This document shows, piece after piece, positions 34,406 to 42,408 of a DNA stretch of 44,248 bases. The DNA lies in the NCBI GenBank assembly GCA_002491115.1, contig DKVI01000099.1, positions 1-44,248 on the forward strand. Reading direction: 5' to 3'. Position numbers and translations under genes: made by a program. The first letter of the stretch is position 1. The number at the start of each line of letters is the position of its first letter. The notes under the pieces were generated by a model. That model saw only the letters and a list, made by a program, of their open reading frames with translations, was not told where the DNA came from and did no database searches. This stretch comes from Lachnospiraceae bacterium UBA7182. GTDB taxonomy: Bacteria; Bacillota; Clostridia; Lachnospirales; Lachnospiraceae.

Positions 34406-35551
34406 CTAATGCGTTATCAGTTCTTTTGCAAGCTTCAGCGCTTTTAGGACCATGGCGTCTATATTATAATACTTATATTCCGCCAGGCGTCCCAGGAGCC
34501 GCACATTGGGAACTTTATCCAGCAAAGCCAGATACTGCCCGTACAGCCTCTCGTTGGCCTCGTTGGCGATGGAATAATAGGGGATCTCTCCTTTCGCGCC
34601 TGTATAGGCGAAGGGATACTCCCGCACAATGGTCGTTCCCGGCGCTTTCTGCCCGGTCAGGTACTTAAACTCCGTAATCCGGGTAAAGTCTTCGCTCACT
34701 GTATAGTTTACCACACTGTGACCCTGATAATCCTCCTGATCCAGATATTCAAAGTCAAAACGAAGGGAACGATACGGAAGCCTGCCAAAGCGGCAGTCAA
34801 ACAGCTCGTCCAGAGGACCCGTATAGACAACGTCCCCCTGGAAGGGTACGCCCTCATATAACACCTGGTCTTCTGTGATTGTAAGGCACTCTTTGGCATC
34901 GATACCGGTCTTAACCGTAATATCCGGATGGTCCAGCATGGCTTCAAACATCGGCGTGTAGCCGTCAAGAGGCATCCCCTGGTAAGGTTCCTGGAAATAC
35001 CGGTTATCATAGGATATAAGGACCGGCACTCTTCCCGTCACCGCGGGATCAATCTGTTCCGGCGTCTGCCCCCACTGTTTCATTGTATAATGAAGAAATA
35101 TATTTTCATATACATAGTCCGCGATCTGCCGGATGTCCGGGTCTTCGTGTTCTCTTAATTTTAAGATCGGCACCCTTGACTCCATCCCGAAAGCGTCTAT
35201 CAGTTTTTTCTCCAGGACGTCTGCTTTTTCCCGGTCATAAACCATATGCAGCGTATTCAGGTTAAACGGCACCGGAATCAGGGTTCCATGAACATTGGCC
35301 ACCACCTCATGGCCGAACTCGTACCACTTTGTAAAACGGGAAAGATAGTCAAAAGCCTCCTGCTCTTTCGTATGGAAAATATGGGGGCCGTATTTATGGA
35401 TCAAAATTCCATGTTCATCTTTTTCGTCATAGCAGTTTCCCCCGATGTGGTCTCTTTTTTCCAGCACCAGTACCTTTTTTCCAGCCTCTGCCAGTTCTCT
35501 GGCCGCAACGCTGCCGGCGACGCCGGCTCCTATGATAATACTGTCAAACAT
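34406..35551 (-). CDS. glf: UDP-galactopyranose mutase
   Basis: Flavoenzyme of 381 residues that interconverts UDP-galactopyranose and UDP-galactofuranose. It has the FAD dinucleotide motif IIGAGVAGSVAARELAEAG (6-24), GGNCYD (37-42), HKYGPHIFHT (52-61) and the substrate Arg/Tyr regions of the family (NYTVSEDFTRITEFKYL, about 273; REYPF near 303). It supplies Galf for cell-surface polysaccharide and is paired with the GT2 gene. Its AGAAAGG ribosome-binding site adjoins the fragment of palindromic repeat at the end of mutY. Confidence 0.95.
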   Translation of the reverse strand: MFDSIIIGAGVAGSVAARELAEAGKKVLVLEKRDHIGGNCYDEKDEHGILIHKYGPHIFHTKEQEAFDYLSRFTKWYEFGHEVVANVHGTLIPVPFNLNTLHMVYDREKADVLEKKLIDAFGMESRVPILKLREHEDPDIRQIADYVYENIFLHYTMKQWGQTPEQIDPAVTGRVPVLISYDNRYFQEPYQGMPLDGYTPMFEAMLDHPDITVKTGIDAKECLTITEDQVLYEGVPFQGDVVYTGPLDELFDCRFGRLPYRSLRFDFEYLDQEDYQGHSVVNYTVSEDFTRITEFKYLTGQKAPGTTIVREYPFAYTGAKGEIPYYSIANEANERLYGQYLALLDKVPNVRLLGRLAEYKYYNIDAMVLKALKLAKELITH

Positions 35552-35565
35552 CTTTTTTACCTTTC

Positions 35566-36657
35566 TTATTGTAGTTCCGCATCTTCATATTTTTCCTGTC
35601 CCAGCACGATATCCATGGAACGCGCATAAGCCGCGAAAGCGGCCGGGATCGGATACTTTTTCTGTGTTTCTTCTGCTTCTATAAAAAACAGGCCCTCCGG
35701 GTCCCTGTCTTTTGTCTCTTCCACGCTGACCATATAACCTGTCATCTGCCACTCCACATGGGTGAAGATATGCTTTGTATCCGCCAGAGGCAGGATTCGG
35801 ACAGGGGAAAAACCCTGTTCTTTTATATAATCCAGCGCTTCTTCCTGCGTAAGGGAGCCTGAAAGGTTCGGCAGTTCATACATGCCTGCCAGAAGGCCTT
35901 TTAAAGGACGTTTGCGTATGGCCACTTTATCCCCGTCCCGAAGGACAAATACCGTCCTTTTCTCCACCTTCCGCTCCTTTTTCGCCTTCCTGACCGGAAG
36001 CTCTTCCGTAAGGCCCAGAAGCCTTGCCTTACATCCGGAGGCCAGCGGGCATACTTCGCACCTGGCCCTGCCGCCCGGGATGCAGACCACGGCGCCAAGT
36101 TCCATCATCGCCTGGTTAAAATCCCCCGGCCGGTCTTTGGGGAGGATTTTCGCCACCTTACGTTCCATGGACGTTTTCACAGACTGCTTAAATATATCTT
36201 CATCGCTGGCCGTCACCCGGGATAAGACCCGCAGCACATTGCCGTCCACGGCAGGTACTGTCAGACCAAAAGCGATGGAGCCCACTGCGCCCGCCGTATA
36301 ACGGCCGATGCCGGGCAAAGCCAGAAGCTTCTGAAAGTCCGCCGGGAATACGCCTTTGTATTCTTCCACAATCACCCGGGCTGCTTTCTGCATATTTCTG
36401 ACTCTGTTATAATATCCCAGCCCTTCCCACAGTTTTAACAGTTCGTCCTCGGGACATCCGGCAAGCGCCTGCACATCCGGCAAAGCTCTGATAAACCGCT
36501 CAAAAAACGGCTTGACAGCCTCCACCCTTGTCTGCTGCAGCATAATCTCCGATACCCACACCCGATAAGGGCTTACCTGTTCCCGCCAGGGAAGAATGCG
36601 GGCATGTCCATCATACCACGAAAGCAGCGGCTTTACAATGTATTCCAGTTCTGACAT
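35566..36657 (-). CDS. mutY: adenine DNA glycosylase MutY
   Basis: Base-excision repair enzyme of 363 residues that removes A opposite 8-oxoG. It has the catalytic Glu in MLQQTRVEAV (about 40), a helix-hairpin-helix LPGIGRYTAGAV (about 115) followed by the catalytic Asp in VDGNVLRV, and a [4Fe-4S] cluster ligated by four Cys (CIPGGRARCEVCPLASGC, spacing 6-2-5, about 195-212). A C-terminal NUDIX-like domain (about 230-350) recognises 8-oxoG. The ATG at 36657 overlaps the sfsA stop (TAATG) and has GAGG 10 bases upstream. The last residues DAELQ and the stop come from a fragment of the palindromic repeat. Confidence 0.95.
   Translation of the reverse strand: MSELEYIVKPLLSWYDGHARILPWREQVSPYRVWVSEIMLQQTRVEAVKPFFERFIRALPDVQALAGCPEDELLKLWEGLGYYNRVRNMQKAARVIVEEYKGVFPADFQKLLALPGIGRYTAGAVGSIAFGLTVPAVDGNVLRVLSRVTASDEDIFKQSVKTSMERKVAKILPKDRPGDFNQAMMELGAVVCIPGGRARCEVCPLASGCKARLLGLTEELPVRKAKKERKVEKRTVFVLRDGDKVAIRKRPLKGLLAGMYELPNLSGSLTQEEALDYIKEQGFSPVRILPLADTKHIFTHVEWQMTGYMVSVEETKDRDPEGLFFIEAEETQKKYPIPAAFAAYARSMDIVLGQEKYEDAELQ
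35567..35583 (-). repeat. palindromic repeat, terminal fragment at mutY-glf junction
   Basis: On the minus strand GATGCGGAACTACAATA matches the outer end of the 103-bp repeat units (one C for T). The match continues as AGAAAGG into the glf ribosome-binding site, as at the NIF3 gene. The other arm is missing. It is coding for the last MutY residues. Confidence 0.65.
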
Positions 36658-37337
36658 TACAGACATACCTCAATCTCACTGTCCGCCCGTATGGAATCCG
36701 GCGTCACCAGGCAGTCAAGCGCCGTTACCTGCACCCCTGCAAGGGAGGCTCTGCGAAGCGCTTCTCCAAAGGCCGGATGGGTTCTGTCATTGGGTCTTAG
36801 ACAATGGATTCCTTTCATTTGTACTATAAACAAAATTCCCGCCTGATATCCGTCTTTCATGCAGGAAATCAGTTCTTCTATATGTTTTACTCCGCGCTCG
36901 GTGGGCGCGTCGGGAAAAAATGCCGTCCCGTTCTGTTCCAGCGTCACGCCTTTTACTTCCAGGAACATCTTTTTCTCTCCCTCTTCCAGATACAGATCAA
37001 ACCGGGAGTTCCTGTACCGCACTTCCCTTCTAAGAACGCCGTCCTTAAAAAACCTGTGACTGTCCCGGACCCACTCCTGCGCCACCTGGTTGGGCGCTTG
37101 GGAATCCATATTGATCATCCTGCCGCCTTTATCCACCGCGATCAGGTCAAGGGCGGTTTTGCGTTTTGGACTGTCATTTCTCTGCACCCAGATACGGGCA
37201 TCCGGTATCAGAAGTTCCCGGCACCGCCCGGTATTTTTCACATGGCAGATCTCTTCCCCTCTGCCTGTAACCACCCGGGCAAGAAAGCGGTTGGGGCGGG
37301 ACAGAAAGACCGCTTCTTCTATTCGTTCGTACTGCAT
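36657..37337 (-). CDS. sfsA: SfsA-family nuclease/sugar-fermentation protein
   Basis: SfsA family, 226 residues. The N-terminal part is an OB-like region (FLARVVTGRGEEICHVKNTGRCRELL), followed by a restriction-endonuclease-like core with SRFDLYLEEGEKKMFLEVKGVTLE (about 105-130, Asp and Glu-x-Lys) and the ending that includes PNDRTHPAFGEAL. The family binds DNA and nuclease activity has been proposed. The start at 37337 has AAGAGGTG at ideal spacing, and the family N-terminus begins here; an ATG 29 codons upstream would overlap the divergent HAD gene. Its stop overlaps the mutY start. Confidence 0.92.
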   Translation of the reverse strand: MQYERIEEAVFLSRPNRFLARVVTGRGEEICHVKNTGRCRELLIPDARIWVQRNDSPKRKTALDLIAVDKGGRMINMDSQAPNQVAQEWVRDSHRFFKDGVLRREVRYRNSRFDLYLEEGEKKMFLEVKGVTLEQNGTAFFPDAPTERGVKHIEELISCMKDGYQAGILFIVQMKGIHCLRPNDRTHPAFGEALRRASLAGVQVTALDCLVTPDSIRADSEIEVCL

Positions 37338-37346
37338 ATTCACCTC

Positions 37347-37375
37347 TTGATTTTTCCCTGTATTTCCCATAAAAT
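37347..37375 (+). promoter_or_regulatory. sigma-A promoter for HAD hydrolase gene
   Basis: TTGATT (37347-37352), 17-base spacer, TAAAAT (37370-37375). It lies in the 86-bp divergent gap with sfsA; transcription should start near 37382. Confidence 0.65.
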
Positions 37376-37423
37376 GATAGGCATATCCAAAAAAACAGAT
37401 TACAAGCAGAAAGGAATGTAACA

Positions 37424-38050
37424 ATGAAACCAGACAGCATTATATTGGACATAGACGGTACTTTGTGGAATTCCACACCCATTGTTGCCAACGCATGGAA
37501 TGAAGGGTTGTCCCAGTACCCTGAGATCGATTTTCGCTACACCGGAGAGATGCTCACAAAGCTTTTCGGCCTTTCCATGACTGAAATCGCCGACCTGTCT
37601 TTGCCTTTCCTTACCAAAGAAAAGCGCTATGCCCTGATGGAAGTCTTTTTTGAAAAAGAAGACGAAGCCCTGGAGGCTTCCGATGAAGACCTTCTCTACC
37701 CTGATGTGGCGGACACCATACGAAAATTGTCCGAAACATACAGGCTTTATATTGTCAGCAACTGCCAGTCCGGATATATCGAAGTCTTTCTTAAAAAGAC
37801 CGGCCTTGGCCCTTATATCATGGATTATGAATGTTCCGGACACAGCGGACGCACCAAAGGACAGAACATCCGGCTGGTAGCCGACCGGAATCATCTGAAG
37901 CATCCTGTCTATGTGGGAGATATCGAGCGGGACCACGAAGCCTCCAAAGAAGCAGGCGTCCCTTTCTGCCACGCCGCTTACGGATTCGGCGAAGCCATAG
38001 ATCCCGATTATGTGATCAGGCGCTTCTCAGAGCTTCTGACTATCTTCTGA
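37424..38050 (+). CDS. HAD-family hydrolase
   Basis: Protein of 208 residues with the HAD motifs LDIDGTLWNS (Asp9 nucleophile, Asp11), a helical cap (about 15-85), motif II VSNCQSG (about 113), a Lys in the GRTKGQNIRLV segment and motif IV VYVGDIERDHEASKEAG. It resembles phosphoglycolate-phosphatase-type subfamily IA enzymes; the substrate is unknown. RBS AGAAAGGA stands 7 bases before the ATG. It is convergent with the amidohydrolase gene; their 3' ends overlap by 11 bases. Confidence 0.87.
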   Translation: MKPDSIILDIDGTLWNSTPIVANAWNEGLSQYPEIDFRYTGEMLTKLFGLSMTEIADLSLPFLTKEKRYALMEVFFEKEDEALEASDEDLLYPDVADTIRKLSETYRLYIVSNCQSGYIEVFLKKTGLGPYIMDYECSGHSGRTKGQNIRLVADRNHLKHPVYVGDIERDHEASKEAGVPFCHAAYGFGEAIDPDYVIRRFSELLTIF

Positions 38051-38894
38051 ACCGTTTCTGCACCCGGGACTGTGCCAGAAGGAGTGTTTCCTCCGGCACG
38101 CCCGCCTGCTTCAGGTATTTATATTCATCTTCTGTTCCTTTTCCGTGGGGAACCAGATAGGCTCCGGCATCGCTTCCAAGCCCGATACAGGCGTGAAGGG
38201 ATGCCGCCTTTTTTATCCTGTCCATCTGCATGTGAAGATTTTTCTGTACTTCTTCCTCCGGAAAACGGCCGCAGCCTGACAGATTGCCCACAGGCGCCAG
38301 TGTCGGAAACCATGGCGTCTGCTTCTCGGCCAGCAGGGCAAGCGTCTCTTCTTCCATAAAAAACCCGTGTTCCAGGCTGTCTACGCCTGCTTCAAGCGTA
38401 TACCGGCAGGTCTGATCCCCGTTACAGTGGGCCATGACCGCCATGCCCGCGTCGTGGGCCGTTTCGATCATGTACCGGATCTCTTCCCTGTCCAGGCCTT
38501 CTTCGCTTAACACGCCCGCACGGCCGAAATCCAGAAGCCCGCTGACCATAATCTTGATAAAATCCGCTCCTTCTTCCTTCGCCCGCCTCACTAACGCCCT
38601 GTATTCTTCATGGCTGTCATAAGAATGGCCTACGATCCCTCCATAATGTCCTTTTTTATGAATGGCGAACAGGGGAGTCAGATAATCAATCCCGTATTCC
38701 GGCGCCAGCGACCTGGCAAACTTTGATACCCCTTTTGCGTCTCCTCCGTCCCGCACAAACCGAATGCCCGCGTCTTTACATTGACGAAGATGCTCCCGGA
38801 CTGCTTCTTCGCATACGCCGTCCTGGTGCCGCGCCACCGCGTTTTTATAATTGATTCCGTCCATGATCATATGGGCATGACATTCACCCAGCAT
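38040..38894 (-). CDS. metal-dependent amidohydrolase
   Basis: TIM-barrel amidohydrolase of 284 residues. Metal ligands are visible as HAH (His6, His8), a Lys in FIKIMVSG (about 115), His in AHCNGDQ (about 154), His in DSLEHGFF (about 175) and Asp in GLGSDAGA (about 240). The protein starts right at the HxH strand, so it lacks the small N-terminal beta domain of imidazolonepropionase-like members. Substrate unknown. It has its own promoter, and AGAGGTGAT before the ATG. Confidence 0.85.
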   Translation of the reverse strand: MLGECHAHMIMDGINYKNAVARHQDGVCEEAVREHLRQCKDAGIRFVRDGGDAKGVSKFARSLAPEYGIDYLTPLFAIHKKGHYGGIVGHSYDSHEEYRALVRRAKEEGADFIKIMVSGLLDFGRAGVLSEEGLDREEIRYMIETAHDAGMAVMAHCNGDQTCRYTLEAGVDSLEHGFFMEEETLALLAEKQTPWFPTLAPVGNLSGCGRFPEEEVQKNLHMQMDRIKKAASLHACIGLGSDAGAYLVPHGKGTEDEYKYLKQAGVPEETLLLAQSRVQKRFRR

Positions 38895-38914
38895 GTTTTA
38901 TCACCTCTGTTAAG

Positions 38915-38943
38915 AGTATAGCATGATTCATATCAAAAGTCAC
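38915..38943 (-). promoter_or_regulatory. promoter for amidohydrolase gene
   Basis: On the minus strand GTGACT (38938-38943), 17-base spacer, TATACT (38915-38920) with the extended TGn. The -35 overlaps the stop codon of the M23 gene. Confidence 0.55.
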
Positions 38944-40016
38944 GGATACATGGAAAAATCAAGCGTCCTCTCATACGCCTCGGCGTCGGGATCCTTCATA
39001 AGATAAATCCGTCTCCACTCTTTGGTACTGTCATCTCTGGCCGCCTCCGACTGATTCCTGTACAAAAACCGCACGATCTGATAACAGTCGATCCATATTT
39101 CATTATTCCCGTCCTTCTGGGATTCGTCAAAAATAAGCTGCATTCCGAAATGCAGATGGGTCTGGTCAATATTGTTCGTATCTTCCGTCGTGCTGTACCC
39201 GGTATGCCCCATATAACCGATCACATCCCCGGCCAGCACGACGGAACCTTCTTTCAGCTCCGGCTGATAGGGAAATCCCTGCCTTAAGTGCGCATAATAA
39301 TAGTAACGTTTTTTGTCAAAGCTGCGGATTCCGATCCGCCAGCCCCCGTACTGATTCCAGCCCAGGGCTTCCACATAGCCTGACTCCACCGCGATGACGG
39401 GAGTGCCGATCTGCCCCATCATATCATGTCCCAGATGGTTCCTCCTGTATCCGTAGCTCCTGGACACACCGAAATCGTCATAGTCGCTGTAGGGAAAGCC
39501 TTTGGCTATGGGGCTGAAAGCTTTTAACCCGTACCGTTTTTCCCAGGTCTTTTTCCCTTTCTTTCCTTCCACCGGCACCTCGATCTCGTACTCGCCCACC
39601 ATGCCTCCCAGGACGGCAGAATAAGCCTCTTGATAATAAGGAAAGTATTCCAGATCTTTTACAAGGTCAGGCAGTTTTTCCCCCTTATTTATTTTCTCCT
39701 TCAGGGAATCCATATACTGACAGACCACTCTGTCATCACCGAAAGACCCGCCTGTGTAAGAGGCGGTCCAGGCAAGCAGGTCGATCCAGCCGATATGACT
39801 GTCCGTACCGTATGTATCTCTGTCGTACTCGTAGGCTTCCGAAAGAGCAAATTTTGAAACGTCGAAATCCACCCATTTAATAAAGTCTTTATCATCCTCC
39901 TGGGCCGGCTCGCCCGATGCAATGGCTGCCTCCAGTTTTTCCTTCTCTGCCGACCAGTAGGACACGCTCCCAAAGACCAGCAGAATCAGAATATTTACAA
40001 ATAAAATACGTCTCAC
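38940..40016 (-). CDS. M23-family metallopeptidase, membrane-anchored
   Basis: Protein of 358 residues. One N-terminal membrane helix or uncleaved signal (MRRILFVNILILLVFGSVSYW) is followed by a family-specific domain of about 150 residues and a LytM/M23 domain with HLGHDMMG (zinc His and Asp, about 194-198) and HLHFG (about 289). It should cut peptidoglycan cross-links or be a non-catalytic activator; the HxxxD and HxH ligands are intact, so activity is likely. The start codon is GTG, with AAAGG a few bases before. It may be a sporulation or cell-division factor, but nothing near it says so. Confidence 0.85.
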   Translation of the reverse strand: MRRILFVNILILLVFGSVSYWSAEKEKLEAAIASGEPAQEDDKDFIKWVDFDVSKFALSEAYEYDRDTYGTDSHIGWIDLLAWTASYTGGSFGDDRVVCQYMDSLKEKINKGEKLPDLVKDLEYFPYYQEAYSAVLGGMVGEYEIEVPVEGKKGKKTWEKRYGLKAFSPIAKGFPYSDYDDFGVSRSYGYRRNHLGHDMMGQIGTPVIAVESGYVEALGWNQYGGWRIGIRSFDKKRYYYYAHLRQGFPYQPELKEGSVVLAGDVIGYMGHTGYSTTEDTNNIDQTHLHFGMQLIFDESQKDGNNEIWIDCYQIVRFLYRNQSEAARDDSTKEWRRIYLMKDPDAEAYERTLDFSMYP

Positions 40017-40114
40017 TTTGCCTTTTTACCCTCTACCCGTTATTATCCAGTCTATGCCCTGACTGTGAGTTTCATAACCGTCGATTTTTCTCTTGCTTTG
40101 TCATCCGATTTTAT

Positions 40115-40143
40115 TTGACATACTTCTTAATTTATGATAGGCT
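40115..40143 (+). promoter_or_regulatory. promoter for cold-shock gene
   Basis: TTGACA (40115-40120), 17-base spacer, TAGGCT (40138-40143). The -35 is consensus; the -10 is weak. The leader is about 40 bases, short for a cold-shock mRNA. Confidence 0.55.
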
Positions 40144-40189
40144 ATGCGCATGCGATTAATGCATGCATTTATTTAAAGGAGGTACCATC

Positions 40190-40390
40190 ATGAACAAAGG
40201 TACAGTTAAGTGGTTCAACAACCAGAAGGGATACGGCTTTATCTCTGATGAAGAGGGAAATGACGTATTCGTACATTACTCAGGCCTGAATATGGAGGGT
40301 TTCAAATCCTTAGAAGAAGGCCAGGCTGTTGAATACGAAGTCGTGAACGGCGCGAAAGGGCCCCAGGCTACCAATGTAACAAAACTCTAA
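40190..40390 (+). CDS. cold-shock protein (CspA family)
   Basis: OB-fold RNA chaperone of 66 residues, the family's usual length. RNP1 is KGYGFI and RNP2 is VFVHYS, with the KWFN start of the family. The ATG at 40190 has AAAGGAGG at good spacing; the frame is open nine codons further up, but that part is the leader. It melts mRNA secondary structure at low temperature or during rapid growth. A weak AT-rich hairpin at 40419-40448 and the strong hairpin at 40491-40521 can end its transcript. Confidence 0.95.
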   Translation: MNKGTVKWFNNQKGYGFISDEEGNDVFVHYSGLNMEGFKSLEEGQAVEYEVVNGAKGPQATNVTKL

Positions 40391-40490
40391 TCAGAACATT
40401 TGAATAAATTCTTACGTTAAAATAAGTATATATTAGTTTTCCTTATTTATTTTTGAAATGAGAATTATGCAGAATGCAAAACTGAAAGGT

Positions 40491-40521
40491 AAAAACAGGG
40501 CGCCTCATGCGCCCTGTTTTT
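40491..40521. terminator. perfect bidirectional terminator
   Basis: 13-bp perfect stem AAAAACAGGGCGC/GCGCCCTGTTTTT with loop CTCAT; T5 on both strands. It serves the cold-shock gene on the plus strand and, if real, the candidate RNA on the minus strand. Confidence 0.9.
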
Positions 40522-40656
40522 ACTTGACTATATATAAGATAAAAGCGTTCATACGCCATTGTAGTTAGTCGAGGTGCGGCATCCATTTGCGCGCTTATGT
40601 GTTACCGCCCCCATTTGGTAAAGCTGCCAAACTCAAATATTCGGTTCAACTTTTAT
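40491..40656 (-). ncRNA. candidate structured small RNA, about 165 nt
   Basis: On the minus strand an extended -10 (TGCTATAGT, -10 at 40663-40668) predicts a start near 40656, and a perfect terminator ends at 40491. Between them complementary blocks are visible. ATAAAAG (40656-40650) pairs with CTTTTAT (40545-40539), and GTTGA next to it with TCGAC (40572-40568), which would close a multibranched fold. Inside are TTTGG/CCAAA (40631-40614), GCGG/CCGC (40608-40576) and GCG-TATGAA-CGC. No homology to a known RNA family is recognised, and no gene follows it on this strand, so it is not a simple riboswitch. Confidence 0.42.
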
Positions 40657-40747
40657 ATTGTTACTATAGCACGGAAATGTGTCCAAAATATGGGAAAACA
40701 CTAAAAAAAACATAAACTAAAATTTTTGATCTTTATAAAAAATTCAG

Positions 40748-40978
40748 TTATCTTCCCGACAGTTCCCGAAGCTCCTGTAAAAGTTCCAGATCGGACTCCT
40801 GAACCTTTATATTGGCAGTCACCGCATCCTGACCGGGTTTTATCACTTTGACCTCAATCACGGTGCCTGCCTCAATCCCATTTGAAAACATTGCCTGCAA
40901 AAACGCCGCAAACTTGGGGTGATTTTCCACAAACCGGTTTTTCGCGCTCATAAGTTTTAAGATCGATGCAGGATTCAT
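40748..40978 (-). CDS. small conserved-looking protein coupled to gatB
   Basis: Protein of 76 residues. The first 30 residues are helical (ILKLMSAKNRFVENHPKFAAFLQAM), then a beta-like part (GTVIEVKVIKPGQDAVTANIKV) and a short acidic helix (ESDLELLQELRELSG). It starts inside the gatB stop (ATGA, 4-base overlap), so it is translationally coupled to the amidotransferase. I recall similar small proteins in Lachnospiraceae but know no function. The ribosome-binding site lies within the gatB end (AAAGGAGA). Confidence 0.75.
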   Translation of the reverse strand: MNPASILKLMSAKNRFVENHPKFAAFLQAMFSNGIEAGTVIEVKVIKPGQDAVTANIKVQESDLELLQELRELSGR

Positions 40979-42408
40979 GCAAGTTCTCCTTTCAATATCT
41001 GATTCACCGCCTGGGGATCTGCTTTCCCTTTCATGGCCTTCATTGTCTGTCCTACCAGAAAGCCCAGCGCTTTCTCTTTTCCGCTGCGATAGTCTGCTAC
41101 GGACTGGGGATGATCGGTGATCACTTTCCGGATCACTTCCTTAAGCGCCCCTTCATCACTGACCGTCTTAAGTCCCTGCTCCTCCACATACTGCTCCGGG
41201 TCTGTATTTTCCAGAAAGATCTTTGTAAATACTTCCTTGGCCACGGAACTGTTGATCGTCCCTTCGTCTGTCAACTGTATGAGTTTTGCCAGGTTTTCAG
41301 GCGAAAAGGTAAGTTCATCCGCCTCCATCTCGTGTTCTTTCATCAGACGCATGGTCTCTACCATCAGCCAGTTGGACACTTTCTTGGGTTTCCCGCAGAT
41401 GGCGGTCGTCGCCTCGAAAATATCCGCCATCCGCTTGGCGGAAGTGATAATATTGGCGTCATAATCAGGAATGTCAAACTCTTTCTTATATCGGATCAGT
41501 TTCTGGGTCCGAAGCTCCGGCTGCCGCGCTTTGATCGATGCCAGCCACTCATCGCTGATCACGACAGGCACCAGGTCCGGTTCCGGGAAATAACGGTAGT
41601 CCTGGGCATCCTCCTTGGAACGCATGGCGTAGGAAGCTTCCTTATTATCATCCCACCTTCTTGTCTCCTGGGTCACGGTCCTGCCCATGGACAGCAGTTC
41701 GATCTGACGTTCCCGCTCCCCTTCAATGGCCCTTGCGATGGCTTTAAAGGAATTTAAGTTCTTCATCTCCGTACGGGTTCCCAGGACGTCCGAGCCCGCC
41801 GGCCTTACAGACAGGTTCACGTCCGCACGCATGGAACCTTCCTGGAGCTTACAGTCGGAAGCGCCGAGATACTGGATGATCAGACGCAGCTTGTCAAGAT
41901 AGGCGATGACTTCTTCCGCATTTCTCATATCCGGTTCGGACACAATCTCAATTAACGGCACGCCGCTTCGGTTAAAGTCCACCAGGGAACAGTCTTCCCA
42001 CTCATCATGGATCAGCTTTCCCGCGTCTTCCTCCATATGGATCTCATGGATACCTATCTTTTTGGTCCCCGAGGCAGTATCGATCTCAATATACCCGTTT
42101 CTGCAGATGGGCTCGTAAAGCTGGGAGATCTGGTAATTCTGGGGGTTATCAGGATAAAAATAGTTCTTCCTGTCAAATTTGCAGTGCTGGTTAATGGTGC
42201 AGTTGGTCGCCAGTCCCACCGCCGCCGCGTATTCCACCACCTGACGGTTCAGCACCGGCAGGGAACCGGGCATGCCGGTACATACAGGGCAGGTGTGGGT
42301 GTTGGGCGCTCCCCCGAACGCGGTGCTGCATCCGCAGAAAATCTTTGTCTTCGTCGCCAGCTCCACATGGACCTCCAGACCAATTACGGTTTCATATTGT
42401 ATACTCAT
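40975..42408 (-). CDS. gatB: Asp/Glu-tRNA amidotransferase subunit B
   Basis: Subunit B of 477 residues. It binds Glu-tRNA(Gln) or Asp-tRNA(Asn) and phosphorylates the mischarged residue before amidation. It has the GLEVHVELATKTKIFCGC signature (10-27) with cradle-domain Cys, TCPVCTGMPGSLPVLN, and the FDRKNYFYPDNPQNYQISQ block (about 82-100). The C-terminal YqeY-like helical tail (about 330-477) is present. It overlaps gatA by 4 bases and the small downstream gene by 4 bases. Confidence 0.97.
   Translation of the reverse strand: MSIQYETVIGLEVHVELATKTKIFCGCSTAFGGAPNTHTCPVCTGMPGSLPVLNRQVVEYAAAVGLATNCTINQHCKFDRKNYFYPDNPQNYQISQLYEPICRNGYIEIDTASGTKKIGIHEIHMEEDAGKLIHDEWEDCSLVDFNRSGVPLIEIVSEPDMRNAEEVIAYLDKLRLIIQYLGASDCKLQEGSMRADVNLSVRPAGSDVLGTRTEMKNLNSFKAIARAIEGERERQIELLSMGRTVTQETRRWDDNKEASYAMRSKEDAQDYRYFPEPDLVPVVISDEWLASIKARQPELRTQKLIRYKKEFDIPDYDANIITSAKRMADIFEATTAICGKPKKVSNWLMVETMRLMKEHEMEADELTFSPENLAKLIQLTDEGTINSSVAKEVFTKIFLENTDPEQYVEEQGLKTVSDEGALKEVIRKVITDHPQSVADYRSGKEKALGFLVGQTMKAMKGKADPQAVNQILKGELA

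Larger units (their letters stand above)
40391..40747. other. gene-poor 357-bp gap
   Basis: There is no convincing protein gene. It contains a weak AT-rich hairpin after the cold-shock gene, the strong bidirectional terminator at 40491-40521, the candidate minus-strand RNA (40491-40656) with its promoter, and an A/T-rich tract (40690-40745) behind the small gene at 40748. GC content of 40555-40625 is distinctly higher than the rest of the gap. Confidence 0.7.

Noticed and set aside
40597..40704. 35-codon plus-strand frame in the gap after the cold-shock gene
   Set aside because: No Shine-Dalgarno before its ATG and no recognisable toxin or leader features; it overlaps the better-supported RNA candidate.
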